A stretch of DNA of 64,000 bases from Pseudomonas putida (GCF_001941965.1 NZ_MKZO01000067.1:124001-188000); one strand, 5' to 3'; counted from the stretch's first letter, positions 27,178 to 36,116 are shown. The notes: generated from the letters alone by a model not told the origin. Program-made: numbers and translations.

Positions 27178-27639
27178 ATGATTCACAACGACGTACTGCG
27201 CAGCCTGCGCTACATGCTGGACATTTCCGACACCAAGATGGCCCAGATCGCCCGCAGCAACGGCTTCAAGCTGAATGACACGGACATGGCCAACTACCTG
27301 AAGAAGGACGACGACAAGGACTTCGTGCATTGCCCGGACGACGTCATGGCGCATTTTCTCGATGGTCTGGTGATCTTCCGCCGTGGTCGGGATGAAAGCC
27401 GCCCGCTGCCACCGATCGAACTGCCGGTCAGCAACAACACCATCCTCAAGAAGCTGCGGGTGGCCTTCGAGCTGAAGGACGACGATATCCTCGCCCTGCT
27501 CAAGGCGGTGAACTTCCCGGTGTCCAAGACCGAGCTGAGCGCGCTGTTCCGCAAGGTCGGGCACGACAACTTCCGCCCGTGCGGTGACCAGCTGCTGCGC
27601 AATTTCCTCAAGGGCCTGAGCCAGCGGATCCGTGGCTGA
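27178..27639 (+). CDS. DUF1456 (YehS) family protein
   Basis: A 153-residue cytosolic protein made of two copies of the ~68-residue DUF1456 repeat: first copy NDVLRSLRYMLDISDTKM...ANYLKKDDDKDF, second copy NNTILKKLRVAFELKDDDI...ALFRKVGHDNF. The function of the family is unknown. It lies downstream of the pseudouridine-synthase-like gene and overlaps the trmO GTG start by eight bases. Confidence 0.9.
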   Translation: MIHNDVLRSLRYMLDISDTKMAQIARSNGFKLNDTDMANYLKKDDDKDFVHCPDDVMAHFLDGLVIFRRGRDESRPLPPIELPVSNNTILKKLRVAFELKDDDILALLKAVNFPVSKTELSALFRKVGHDNFRPCGDQLLRNFLKGLSQRIRG

Positions 27640-28351
27640 ATCGCTGATGGACTACAAGGTCTCGCCAGTCGGCTTCGTGCGCTCCTGTTTCAAGGAGAAG
27701 TTCGCCATTCCGCGTCAGCCGCAACTGGCCCCGGCGGCCCGTGGCGTGCTGGAACTGGTACCACCGTTCGATACCGGCGAGGCCGTGGCCGGCCTGGAAC
27801 AGTGCAGCCATGTGTGGCTGCTGTTCCTGTTTCACCAGGCGCTGGAAGAAAAGCCCCGGCTGAAGGTGCGCCCGCCGCGTCTGGGCGGCAATACCTCCAT
27901 GGGCGTTTTCGCAACCCGGGCGACCCATCGGCCCAACGGTATCGGTCAGTCGGTGGTGAGGCTGGAGAAGGTCGAGCCGGGTCGGCTGTGGTTGTCAGGC
28001 ATCGATCTGCTGGACGGTACGCCTGTTCTCGATATCAAGCCATATGTGCCCTACGCTGACAGTATCGTCGGGGCGAGCAACAGCATGGCCAGTGCGCCAC
28101 CTGCGGCCATCGCCGTGGAATGGAGCGATGAGGCGCTGGTGCAGGCCCATGAGCATGCCCAGCGGCTGGTTGAGCCCCTGGTGGAACTGATCGAGCAGTG
28201 CCTGGCCCAGGATCCGCGGCCGGCCTACCAGGTGCCGCCGCCGGAGCGAGTGTATGGGGTCAAGTTCTGGGATGTGCAGGTCAGATGGCACTATCCGGAG
28301 ATGGAAAGGATCAGGGTGCTGGAAGTGGTGGCTGATCCTGAGCGCTGCTGA
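27632..28351 (+). CDS. trmO: TrmO, tRNA N6-threonylcarbamoyladenosine-37 methyltransferase
   Basis: A 239-residue TsaA/TrmO protein that uses SAM to methylate t6A37 of tRNA-Thr. The signature ATRATHRPNGIGQSVVRLEKV (about residues 94-114) and LDGTPVLDIKPYVPYADS are clear, followed by a C-terminal domain. The given start is GTG at 27632, inside the previous gene; ATG at 27647 (MDYKVSPVGFVRS) is a real alternative and neither has a strong ribosome site. Confidence 0.92.
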   Translation: MAESLMDYKVSPVGFVRSCFKEKFAIPRQPQLAPAARGVLELVPPFDTGEAVAGLEQCSHVWLLFLFHQALEEKPRLKVRPPRLGGNTSMGVFATRATHRPNGIGQSVVRLEKVEPGRLWLSGIDLLDGTPVLDIKPYVPYADSIVGASNSMASAPPAAIAVEWSDEALVQAHEHAQRLVEPLVELIEQCLAQDPRPAYQVPPPERVYGVKFWDVQVRWHYPEMERIRVLEVVADPERC

Positions 28352-28359
28352 ACCCTCTG

Positions 28360-28454
28360 GGAGCTATAAGCCACAAGCTTCAAGCCGCAAGAGAAAGCAG
28401 TCCGCGCCGCCGCAGCTTTTACTTATCACTTGCGGCTTACAGCTTGCAGCTCCC
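28360..28454. repeat. AGCT-AAGC-rich Pseudomonas intergenic repeat
   Basis: An imperfect inverted repeat: GGAGCTATAAGCCACAAGCT plus TCAAGCCGCAAG at the left, and CTTGCGGCTTACAGCTTGCA plus GCTCC at the right. This is the other common P. fluorescens-group intergenic repeat type, different from the GTGGGAGC REPs. Confidence 0.75.
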
Positions 28455-28455
28455 C

Positions 28456-28489
28456 AAAAAAAAGCGCAGGCCAATGCCTGCGCTTTTTT
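28456..28489. terminator. Bidirectional terminator between trmO and fpr
   Basis: AAAAAAAAGCGCAGG, a six-base loop and CCTGCGCTTTTTT; A and T runs on both sides serve both convergent genes. Confidence 0.9.
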
Positions 28490-28498
28490 CATATCAGC

Positions 28499-29278
28499 TT
28501 ACTTCTCGACGAAAGCACGCTCGATCAGGTAATCACCCGGCTCGCGCATGCGCGGCGAGATCTTCAGGCCGAAGCTGTCCAGCACTTCGCTGGTTTCGTC
28601 CAGCATGCTCGGGCTACCGCAGATCATCGCGCGGTCGTCCTGCGGATTGATCGGCGGCAGGCCGATGTCGCTGAACAGCTTGCCGCTGCGCATCAGGTCG
28701 GTCAGGCGGCCCTGGTTCTCGAACGGCTCGCGGGTAACGGTCGGGTAGTAGATCAGCTTGTCACGCAGCGCTTCACCGAAGAATTCGTTCTGCGGCAGGT
28801 GCTCGGTGATGAACTCGCGGTAGGCGACTTCGTTCACGTAGCGAACACCGTGGACCAGGATGACCTTCTCGAAACGCTCGTAGGTTTCCGGGTCCTGGAT
28901 GACGCTCATGAATGGCGCCAGGCCGGTGCCGGTGCTGAGCAGGTACAGGTGCTTGCCCGGGTTCAGGTCGTCGAGGACCAGGGTGCCGGTAGGCTTCTTG
29001 CTGATGATTACCTCATCGCCTTCCTTCAGGTGCTGCAGCTGGGAGGTCAGCGGACCGTCCGGCACCTTGATGCTGAAGAACTCCAGGTGCTCTTCCCAGT
29101 TCGGGCTGGCGATGGAGTAAGCACGCATGAGCGGGCGGCCGTTGGGCTGTTGCAGGCCGATCATCACGAACTGACCGTTCTCGAAGCGCAGGCCCGGGTC
29201 GCGGGTGCACTTGAAGCTGAACAGGGTGTCGTTCCAGTGGTGCACACTGAGGACACGTTCGTGGTTCATGTTGCTCAT
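28499..29278 (-). CDS. fpr: Ferredoxin-NADP+ reductase
   Basis: A 259-residue bacterial FPR: N-terminal FAD domain with the RAYSIASP motif (about residues 51-58), NADP domain with STGTGLAPFMSVI and ICGSPSML, and a C-terminus ending FVEK as in subclass IA enzymes. It exchanges electrons between NADPH and ferredoxin or flavodoxin and supports the oxidative-stress response. ATG at 29278 follows an AGGAG site; the upstream open frame is not used. The divergent LysR gene is its known activator in P. putida and P. aeruginosa. Confidence 0.95.
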   Translation of the reverse strand: MSNMNHERVLSVHHWNDTLFSFKCTRDPGLRFENGQFVMIGLQQPNGRPLMRAYSIASPNWEEHLEFFSIKVPDGPLTSQLQHLKEGDEVIISKKPTGTLVLDDLNPGKHLYLLSTGTGLAPFMSVIQDPETYERFEKVILVHGVRYVNEVAYREFITEHLPQNEFFGEALRDKLIYYPTVTREPFENQGRLTDLMRSGKLFSDIGLPPINPQDDRAMICGSPSMLDETSEVLDSFGLKISPRMREPGDYLIERAFVEK

Positions 29279-29400
29279 GTAAGGGGGCTCCTGAGAAAAA
29301 CGCAGCGCTAAAACCGAGAGCGCGATTGCGCGATAGTTTAATGCGGAGGACAATATCTGTTAAATGAATTATCAAGATATGTCTTATCGGTTATATAGAT
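29279..29400. promoter_or_regulatory. fpr-finR divergent promoter region
   Basis: A 122-base, AT-rich gap with the inverted pair ATATCT (29353-29358) and AGATAT (29375-29380), close to the finR start. It is a candidate FinR-binding region; the exact site is not decided by sequence. Confidence 0.5.
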
Positions 29401-30327
29401 ATGCGATTTACTCTTCGTCAGCTTCAGGTCTTCGTCGCCGTCGCCCAGCATCAGAGCGTGTCGCGTGCCGCCAGTGTGCTTGCGCTGTCGCAGTCGGCGG
29501 CCAGTACGTCCATCACCGAGCTTGAGCGGCAATCCAGCTGCCAGTTGTTCGATCGCGCGGGCAAGCGCCTGAGCCTCAATGCGCTCGGCCATCAATTGCT
29601 GCCCCAGGCCGTGGCCCTGCTCGACCAGGCCAAGGAGATCGAGGACCTGCTCAACGGCAAGTCCGGTTTCGGCTCCCTGGCAGTAGGCGCCACGCTGACC
29701 ATCGGCAACTACCTGGCGACCCTGCTGATCGGCAGCTTCATGCAGGTCCATCCGGAAAGCCAGGTCAAGCTGCATGTGCAGAACACTGCGCATATCGTGC
29801 AACAGGTCGCTCACTACGAAATTGATCTGGGTCTAATCGAGGGTGACTGCAACCATCCGGATCTGGAGGTGCAGCCGTGGGTCGCGGATGAGCTGATCGT
29901 CTTCTGCGCGCCCCAGCACCCGCTGGCCAAGCTCGGCACCGCCACTCTCGAGGAACTGACCCGCGAGGCCTGGATCCTCCGCGAGGAAGGCTCCGGCACG
30001 CGCCTGACCTTCGACCAGGCCATGCGTCATCACCGCTCGGCGCTGAACATCCGCCTGGAGCTGGAACATACCGAAGCGATCAAGCGCGCCGTGGAGTCCG
30101 GCCTGGGCATCGGCTGCATTTCCCGCCTGGCCCTGCGCGACGCCTTCCGCCGCGGCAGCCTGGTGCCGGTGGAGACACCGGAACTGGACCTGGCGCGGCA
30201 GTTCTACTTCATCTGGCACAAGCAGAAATACCAGACCTCGGCGATGCGCGAATTCCTCGAACTGTGCAGGAGTTTCACCGCCGGCGTGCAGCGCAGCGAT
30301 GAAATCGTCCTGCCCAGCATCGCTTAA
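29401..30327 (+). CDS. finR: FinR, LysR-type activator of fpr
   Basis: A 308-residue LysR regulator with an N-terminal winged HTH (FTLRQLQVFVAVAQHQSVSRAASVLALSQSAAS..., residues 3-60) and a LysR substrate-binding domain. Its divergent position beside fpr matches FinR, which activates fpr under superoxide stress. The end overlaps the convergent dgkA stop by four bases. Confidence 0.9.
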   Translation: MRFTLRQLQVFVAVAQHQSVSRAASVLALSQSAASTSITELERQSSCQLFDRAGKRLSLNALGHQLLPQAVALLDQAKEIEDLLNGKSGFGSLAVGATLTIGNYLATLLIGSFMQVHPESQVKLHVQNTAHIVQQVAHYEIDLGLIEGDCNHPDLEVQPWVADELIVFCAPQHPLAKLGTATLEELTREAWILREEGSGTRLTFDQAMRHHRSALNIRLELEHTEAIKRAVESGLGIGCISRLALRDAFRRGSLVPVETPELDLARQFYFIWHKQKYQTSAMREFLELCRSFTAGVQRSDEIVLPSIA

Positions 30328-30686
30328 AGCAGGATCACGCCCCAGACCAGGCCAACCATGGTCAGCGCCACGAACTGCGCAGCGCTGCCCATGTCCTTGG
30401 CGTTCTTCGACAGCGGATGGCGATCAAGGGAAATACGGTCGATCGCCGCCTCGACGGCCGAGTTGAGCAGCTCGACGATCAGGCCCAGCAGGCACACCGC
30501 AATCAGGATGGCCCGTTCGGCGCGGCTGACATCCAGCCAGAACGCCAGCGGCACCAGGATCACATTGAGCAGCACCAGCTGGCGGAACGCCGCCTCACCG
30601 GAGAACGCTGCGCGCAGACCGTCGAGGGAATAACCCGCAGCATTGAAAACACGCTTGAAACCGGTCTGACCTTTGAAGGGCGACAT
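30324..30686 (-). CDS. dgkA: Diacylglycerol kinase
   Basis: A 120-residue integral membrane kinase with three transmembrane helices and the family signature LLVE-type motif LIVELLNSAVEAAIDRISL (catalytic Glu). It phosphorylates diacylglycerol released by membrane-derived oligosaccharide and LPS-modifying reactions. ATG at 30686 has GGAAG nine bases upstream; a GTG four codons earlier is an alternative. Confidence 0.95.
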   Translation of the reverse strand: MSPFKGQTGFKRVFNAAGYSLDGLRAAFSGEAAFRQLVLLNVILVPLAFWLDVSRAERAILIAVCLLGLIVELLNSAVEAAIDRISLDRHPLSKNAKDMGSAAQFVALTMVGLVWGVILL

Positions 30687-30762
30687 AGGGAGAACCACTT
30701 CCGACTGTGGAGAGCGGTGCAGACTAGTGCACCGCGAGTCAAAAAACCGTGAAGGTCGATGA

Positions 30763-31413
30763 TCAACTGGAGGACACGGATTCCAGCTGTTGCAACAGCA
30801 GCGCAGCCTGGGTCCGGGTACGCACGCCCAGCTTGCGGAAGATCGCGGTAACGTGGGCCTTGATGGTCGCCTCGGAGACGTTCAGCTCATAGGCGATCTG
30901 CTTGTTCAGCAAACCTTCGCAGACCATGGTCAGAACCCGGAACTGCTGCGGCGTCAGGCTGGCCAGGCCTTCGCTGGCGGCCTTGGCCTCGGCGGAGACA
31001 TCCACCTTCTCGAACGCCTGCGGCGGCCACCAGACCTCGCCATCGAGCACCTTGCGCACCGCGTCCTGGATTTCCTCCAGCGGGCTGGACTTGGGGATGA
31101 AGCCACTGGCGCCGAACTCCCGGGACTTGACCACCACTGCGGCTTCTTCCTGGGCCGACACCATCACCACCGGGATCTGCGGATACTGCCCACGCAGCAG
31201 CACCAGGCCGGAGAAGCCGTAGGCTCCCGGCATGTTCAGGTCGAGCAGGACCAGGTCCCAGTCGGATTTCTCGGCGAGGCGGGTCTCCAGTTCGGCGATG
31301 CTGGCGGCTTCCACCAGGCGCACATCAGGCCCCAGCCCCAGGGTCACGGCCTGGCGCAGGGCGCTGCGGAAAAGCGGGTGGTCATCGGCAATCAGGATTT
31401 CGTAGGTGGCCAT
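30763..31413 (-). CDS. erdR: ErdR-type LuxR-family response regulator
   Basis: A 216-residue response regulator: receiver domain (residues 1-125) with the acidic pocket ADD near residue 9-11, phosphoacceptor Asp58 in LLDLNMPG and Lys in KSSPLEE, and a C-terminal LuxR HTH (about 150-210, LTPQQFRVLTMVCEGLLNKQIAYELNVSEATIKAHV). It matches ErdR of P. aeruginosa and its neighbour dgkA, where ErdR acts in the ethanol/acetate utilisation cascade. ATG at 31413 gives the normal N-terminus MATYEILIADDHP. Confidence 0.88.
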   Translation of the reverse strand: MATYEILIADDHPLFRSALRQAVTLGLGPDVRLVEAASIAELETRLAEKSDWDLVLLDLNMPGAYGFSGLVLLRGQYPQIPVVMVSAQEEAAVVVKSREFGASGFIPKSSPLEEIQDAVRKVLDGEVWWPPQAFEKVDVSAEAKAASEGLASLTPQQFRVLTMVCEGLLNKQIAYELNVSEATIKAHVTAIFRKLGVRTRTQAALLLQQLESVSSS

Positions 31414-31490
31414 CGATCTAATGATCCTGTTCTGTGCTGGATCCGGAAGTTTCATCATTATGAAGCAAAGTGCAACACTTGCCCCTTGGA

Positions 31491-32201
31491 CTATAGGAAG
31501 GGCTTGAGTCGCTGATGGACGGCGTCGTCGCTATCCAGCGGCAACTGGAACTTGGCGCCGAGGTAGTGGGCGCTGAAGACGTCGAGGTAGGCATCCAGCG
31601 CTTGCGCGGCGTTCTGGTCACCGGCCAGCTCCAGGCACATGGCCGCCACTTCCGCCGTACAGAAATGGTCATCGCGCTTGGAGCGGCGCAGGCGATAGCG
31701 GGAAATCTGCTCCGGCGCCAGGCTCAATACCGGGAAACGGTCCAGATACGGGCTCTTGCGGAACATCTTGCGCGCTTCGGTCCAGGTCGCGTCCAGCAGG
31801 ATGAACAGCGGCCGCTTGCCCGACGCCGGGCGCACCTCGGTCACTACCCGCGACGCTTCGACGAACTCACCGGGGAAGACGATATAAGGCTGCCACTGCG
31901 GCTGGTCGAGCAGCGCCAGCAACTGTTCGTCCACCACTGTGCGCTGCCAGCCAAAGGCACTGGTGTCTTCGATAAGGTCGGCGATCAGCCAGCCGGTATT
32001 GGTCGGTTTTAGCGGCTCGGTATCGTGCATCAACAGGCACATGCCCGATTCGGCAGCTACCCGCGGGCGCCAGGTGCACAGGCAATAGTCGAAGATCACC
32101 CGGCAGTCCGGGCAACGCGGTGCACGGGAACCACGGGCGACGAAGGGTTTGATGCTGCGGGCCAGGCGTTCGGCGCGCAGGCGCGAGACGGCGTGGCTCA
32201 T
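31491..32201 (-). CDS. DTW-domain protein, probable tRNA-uridine aminocarboxypropyltransferase
   Basis: A 236-residue DTW protein. An N-terminal zinc-binding cluster (CPDCRVIFDYCLC, residues 29-41) precedes the SPOUT-like domain, whose LLDATWTEARKMFR carries the D-x-T-W motif. Relatives (TapT/YfiP) add the acp group to uridine in tRNA variable loops with SAM as donor. The substrate tRNA position cannot be read here. Confidence 0.85.
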   Translation of the reverse strand: MSHAVSRLRAERLARSIKPFVARGSRAPRCPDCRVIFDYCLCTWRPRVAAESGMCLLMHDTEPLKPTNTGWLIADLIEDTSAFGWQRTVVDEQLLALLDQPQWQPYIVFPGEFVEASRVVTEVRPASGKRPLFILLDATWTEARKMFRKSPYLDRFPVLSLAPEQISRYRLRRSKRDDHFCTAEVAAMCLELAGDQNAAQALDAYLDVFSAHYLGAKFQLPLDSDDAVHQRLKPFL

Positions 32202-32416
32202 GAAGACATTTGGCGAGAAAGGCTGACGGAAGGCACTGCGGACGCTCAGACGGGCGGAATCGGCGGGAGTTTACGGCACAACGCTTTACCGTGCAGGGAA
32301 ATCTCCTGCTCCACTATAATCGCTGGCTTATCGATGGTTGCGAATGACTGCGCTCGTGACGGAACACGGCGTACGGATGCGGGTCAAAGCGCCAGTTACC
32401 GAATCTGGAGAAGTGA

Positions 32417-32836
32417 ATGCTGCGTTTCATCGCCCCTACCCTGAGCCTGCTGCTGGTTCTGCCGCTGGCTGCCAATGCCGCGTCCAAGCAGGAATACGAA
32501 CTGACCCAGATGCTGGAGAAGGTCGCCAAGGACAGCAGCGCCGGTACTCCGCGCGCCATCAACGAGGACATCCTCGACCAGGGCTATACCGTCCAGGGGC
32601 CACAACTGATCAACCACCTGAGCGTGCGCGCCAGCCACGCCCAGCAGATGCGCGCCAACCCTGACAAGGTGCGTGACCAACTGGGTGCCAGCGTTTGCAC
32701 CAACACCGGCTACCGCCAGTTGCTGGCCCGGGGCGCGGTGCTGACCTACCAGTTCACCGAGTACAAGACCAATCGCCCGGTGGCGGTGGAGAACTTCAAC
32801 GCCCAGAGCTGCGGCATCAACGGCAAGAAAAAGTAA
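32417..32836 (+). CDS. PA3611-type quorum-regulated secreted protein
   Basis: A 139-residue protein with a signal peptide (MLRFIAPTLSLLLVLPLAANAA) and a compact helical/sheet domain with two cysteines (SVCTNTGYRQLL and NAQSCGING) that could form a disulfide. It matches P. aeruginosa PA3611, a quorum-sensing-regulated virulence-associated periplasmic protein. The molecular role is unknown. It converges with the small gene on the other strand; their stops are adjacent. Confidence 0.85.
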   Translation: MLRFIAPTLSLLLVLPLAANAASKQEYELTQMLEKVAKDSSAGTPRAINEDILDQGYTVQGPQLINHLSVRASHAQQMRANPDKVRDQLGASVCTNTGYRQLLARGAVLTYQFTEYKTNRPVAVENFNAQSCGINGKKK

Positions 32837-33037
32837 CTACATCAGGCGACTGCTTTCGCGCCGCTGCTCTTCATCGGCGCGCAACTCAGCGACCAGCGCC
32901 TGCAGATAACGCGATCGCCGCTCGCCGCCTGCAAGCCGACGCAGGCATTCCTCCTCGACGCTCAGGTTGTTGGCCTGAGCCGCATTTTGCAAAAGCCGGA
33001 ACAGCTGGCTATCGACCTCAAGACTGACCCGGTGCAT
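32837..33037 (-). CDS. Small ribbon-helix-helix-like protein
   Basis: A 66-residue protein from ATG at 33037 with GGGAGG six bases upstream; an upstream in-frame start at 33061 lacks a site. MHRVSLEVDSQLFRLLQNAAQ followed by SVEEECLRRLA looks like an Arc/CopG-type strand-helix-helix. The C-terminus is charged (RADEEQRRESSRLM). It probably corresponds to the small conserved gene beside PA3611. Function unknown. Confidence 0.7.
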   Translation of the reverse strand: MHRVSLEVDSQLFRLLQNAAQANNLSVEEECLRRLAGGERRSRYLQALVAELRADEEQRRESSRLM

Positions 33038-33340
33038 ATGCAGCCTCCCTGAGCCGCGCATCGCTACGTTTCAGTAAAACAGAGCAAAAGCGCACTTGGA
33101 TCCGATCTGACGAGCGGCGCGCCACACAGCTCGAAAGCGAATAAAACGACGATCTGTCATGACGTTATGCGCACATGCTCAACGAAGCGCAAACGCACGG
33201 CAGGGTCTAGATTGATTACAAACACCTTTCAGATTCCGGACAGACAAAGGAGGCTGTCCGCGCCCCGTCCGTGCCGCGACAACATCCCTAGAACGAAAAC
33301 ACCAAGGGATCAGCTTTTGCTGCAGAAAGGAGACGTTTGC
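33038..33340. other. 303-base intergenic region upstream of the LOG-family gene
   Basis: This divergent gap is moderately AT-rich near 33200-33230 and ends in the AAAGGAGA ribosome site of the LOG gene. I see no RNA gene, repeat or confident promoter. Confidence 0.5.
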
Positions 33341-34462
33341 ATGCCTTATCTATCCAACGAGCTGCTAGCCAGCCACTTCAAGAACCTGGGGATCGACCTC
33401 GACCACATTGACCAGCAACTGCACCTGGTCGCCGCCGACAGCCCCAACCTGCCGCTGTACCGGGACATGATGCTCACCGTGCTGCGCATGGCCCACGACG
33501 ACAGCAACCGCTGGAACGCCAAGATCACCCTGCAGGCCCTGCGCGAACTCGACCACGCCTTCCGGGTGATGGAACAGTACAAGGGACGGCGCAAGGTCAC
33601 GGTATTCGGTTCGGCGCGCACGCCGGTCGAACACCCCATGTACGCCCTGGCCCGGGAGCTGGGCGCCACCCTCGCCCGCTCGAACCTGATGGTCATCACC
33701 GGTGCCGGCGGCGGCATCATGGCCGCGGCCCACGAAGGTGCCGGGGTGGATAACAGCCTGGGCTTCAACATCACCCTGCCCTTCGAGCAGCACGCCAATG
33801 CCACGGTGGATGGCACGGACAAGCTGTTGCCCTTCCACTTCTTCTTCATCCGCAAGCTGTTCTTCGTCAAGGAAGCCGATGGCCTGGTGCTCTGCCCGGG
33901 CGGCTTCGGCACCCTGGACGAGGCGCTGGAAGTCCTGACCCTGATCCAGACCGGCAAAAGCCCGCTGGTGCCGGTGGTGCTGCTGGATGCCCCCGGTGGC
34001 AGCTTCTGGCAGGACGCCCTGGCGTTTATCAAGCGGCAACTGGAGGAGAACCGCTACATCCTGCCCAGCGACATGAAGCTGGTGCGCCTGGTGCACAGCG
34101 CCGAGGAAGCCGTGGCCGAGATCAACCAGTTCTACGCCAACTATCACTCCAGCCGCTGGCTGAAAAACCAGTTCGTCATGCGGATGCAGCATCCGTTGAG
34201 CGAAGCAGCGCTGCAGGACATGCAGGAGGCGTTCGCCGATCTGCGCCTGAGCGGCGATTTCAGCCAGCACGCCTACTCGGGCCCGGAACAGGATGAGGCC
34301 CGCTTCAGCCATCTGCATCGTCTGGTGTTTGCTTTCAATGGCCGCGATCAGGGCCGCTTGCGGGAACTGGTGGATTTCATCAACCTGCCGGAAAACCGCG
34401 AAACACCGCAGTCTCCCGCACCAACGGCACAACGCGCCCGGCAACCGGTCAAGGTCACCTGA
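33341..34462 (+). CDS. LOG-family (lysine decarboxylase-like) nucleotide-binding protein
   Basis: A 373-residue protein with the Rossmann-fold LOG motifs ITGAGGGIMAAAHEGAG (about residues 123-139) and PGGFGTLDEALEVLTLIQ (about 186-203). The PGGxGT motif defines the family, whose members cleave ribosyl groups from nucleotide monophosphates (plant LOG, YgdH-type PpnN). The longer N-terminus and C-terminal tail place it nearer PpnN-like members. ATG at 33341 follows AAAGGAGA. Confidence 0.85.
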   Translation: MPYLSNELLASHFKNLGIDLDHIDQQLHLVAADSPNLPLYRDMMLTVLRMAHDDSNRWNAKITLQALRELDHAFRVMEQYKGRRKVTVFGSARTPVEHPMYALARELGATLARSNLMVITGAGGGIMAAAHEGAGVDNSLGFNITLPFEQHANATVDGTDKLLPFHFFFIRKLFFVKEADGLVLCPGGFGTLDEALEVLTLIQTGKSPLVPVVLLDAPGGSFWQDALAFIKRQLEENRYILPSDMKLVRLVHSAEEAVAEINQFYANYHSSRWLKNQFVMRMQHPLSEAALQDMQEAFADLRLSGDFSQHAYSGPEQDEARFSHLHRLVFAFNGRDQGRLRELVDFINLPENRETPQSPAPTAQRARQPVKVT

Positions 34463-34468
34463 GCGCGT

Positions 34469-34936
34469 TCAATCGTCCAGGCTTCGGCCGCTCAGCAGGC
34501 GGCCGACCCTCTCCATGGAAAAACCGCGATAGACCAGGAAGCGGGTCTGCTTGGCCCGCTCACGCGGGTCCCCCGGTAGTTGCCCGGCAAACTTGCGTCG
34601 CCAGACATCCGCCAGCTGCGCCTGCCAATCGATATCGGCTTCACGCAGCGCTTGTTCCACATCACCACGGGGCAGACCACGTTGGGTCAGTTCCTCGCGA
34701 ATACGCGACGGGCCATAGCCCGAGCGTGCGCGGGAGCTGATGTAGCTTTCCAGATAACGGGCTTCGCTCAGCAGCCCCTCGTCCGCCAGGCGGTCGAGTT
34801 CGTGCTCGATCATTTCAGGAGAGGCGCCGCGCTGACGCAACTTGCGCGTCAGCTCGGCTCGACCATGCTCGCGGCGTGCGAGCAGGTCCATGGCTGTCCG
34901 CCTTACGGCGACGGGGGTGTCGAGTACAACGGACAT
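34469..34936 (-). CDS. recX: RecX, RecA regulator
   Basis: A 155-residue, helix-rich RecX made of three tandem three-helix repeats (ARREHGRAELTRKLRQRGASPEM..., ARSGYGPSRIREELTQRGLPRGD...). It binds RecA filaments and limits their activity. It lies eight bases after recA in the same operon, the usual arrangement. Confidence 0.96.
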   Translation of the reverse strand: MSVVLDTPVAVRRTAMDLLARREHGRAELTRKLRQRGASPEMIEHELDRLADEGLLSEARYLESYISSRARSGYGPSRIREELTQRGLPRGDVEQALREADIDWQAQLADVWRRKFAGQLPGDPRERAKQTRFLVYRGFSMERVGRLLSGRSLDD

Positions 34937-34944
34937 GCGCGGGC

Positions 34945-36012
34945 TCAGAAGTCGGCGTCAGCGTCAGCCAGATCTTCCGCAGATTCGTTTTCTGCGGCGG
35001 CTTTGCCAGCAGCATCAACGGCACCCGGGTTCAGCAGTTTTTCGCGGATCTGCTTCTCGAGGGTTTCGGCGATTTCCGGGTTCTCGGCGAGGAACTTGGC
35101 CGAGTTGGCCTTGCCCTGACCGATTTTGCTGCCCTGGTAGCTGTACCAGGCGCCGGATTTCTCCAGCAGGCCGTGCAGCACGCCCAGGTCGATGATCTCG
35201 CCGTTGCGGTAGATACCCTTGCCGTAGAGGATCTGGAACTCGGCCTGACGGAACGGAGGCGCGACCTTGTTCTTGACGATCTTGACGCGGGTTTCGCTGC
35301 CGACCACTTCGTCGCCTTCCTTCACCGCGCCGGTGCGGCGGATGTCCAGACGAACCGAAGCGTAGAACTTCAGGGCGTTACCACCGGTGGTGGTTTCCGG
35401 GCTGCCGAACATCACGCCGATCTTCATGCGGATCTGGTTGATGAAGATGACCAGGCAGTTGGCGTTCTTGATGTTGCCGGTGATCTTGCGCAGGGCCTGG
35501 GACATCAGGCGGGCCTGCAGGCCGACGTGCATGTCGCCCATCTCGCCTTCGATCTCGGCTTTTGGCACCAGGGCTGCCACGGAGTCGACGATGATCACGT
35601 CGACGGCGTTGGAGCGCACCAGCATGTCGGTGATTTCCAGGGCCTGCTCACCGGTGTCCGGCTGCGAGACCAGCAGGTCGTCGACGTTGACGCCCAGCTT
35701 GCCGGCGTACTCGGGATCGAGCGCGTGCTCGGCGTCGACGAAGGCGCAGGTGGCGCCGGCTTTCTGGGCCTGGGCGATGACCGACAGGGTCATGGTGGTT
35801 TTACCGGACGACTCAGGGCCGTAGATCTCGACGATACGGCCTTTTGGCAGGCCGCCGATGCCGAGGGCGATGTCCAGGCCCAGGGAGCCGGTGGAGATGG
35901 CCGGGATTGCCTGGCGCTCGTGGTCGCCCATGCGCATGACCGCGCCTTTACCGAATTGACGTTCGATCTGACCCAGGGCCGCAGCCAAGGCACGCTTCTT
36001 GTTGTCGTCCAT
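34945..36012 (-). CDS. recA: RecA recombinase
   Basis: A 355-residue RecA with Walker A GPESSGKTT (residues 65-73), the catalytic Glu in VDAEHALDPEYA, L1 region (EGEMGDMHVGLQARLMSQAL), L2 (FGSPETTTGGNALKFYASVR) and an acidic C-terminus. It drives strand exchange and stimulates autocleavage of LexA and phage-type repressors, including the tailocin repressor in this window. ATG at 36012 gives the canonical MDDNKKRALAAALGQIE start. A LexA box lies 44 bases upstream. Confidence 0.98.
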   Translation of the reverse strand: MDDNKKRALAAALGQIERQFGKGAVMRMGDHERQAIPAISTGSLGLDIALGIGGLPKGRIVEIYGPESSGKTTMTLSVIAQAQKAGATCAFVDAEHALDPEYAGKLGVNVDDLLVSQPDTGEQALEITDMLVRSNAVDVIIVDSVAALVPKAEIEGEMGDMHVGLQARLMSQALRKITGNIKNANCLVIFINQIRMKIGVMFGSPETTTGGNALKFYASVRLDIRRTGAVKEGDEVVGSETRVKIVKNKVAPPFRQAEFQILYGKGIYRNGEIIDLGVLHGLLEKSGAWYSYQGSKIGQGKANSAKFLAENPEIAETLEKQIREKLLNPGAVDAAGKAAAENESAEDLADADADF

Positions 36013-36055
36013 TGAAGTCCTCACGTAATCGATAGGGCCTGACGGCCAGAAACAA

Positions 36056-36071
36056 CTGTATAAGTAGCCAG
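36056..36071 (-). promoter_or_regulatory. LexA (SOS) box upstream of recA
   Basis: CTGTATAAGTAGCCAG on the plus strand is a CTG-N10-CAG site, placed at -44 to -59 from the recA start, as expected for the SOS operator of recA in gammaproteobacteria. Confidence 0.85.
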
Positions 36072-36116
36072 TATTATTCCACAGGCTTTTATTTCCGCCT
36101 ACCCCCGATTCGTGAA

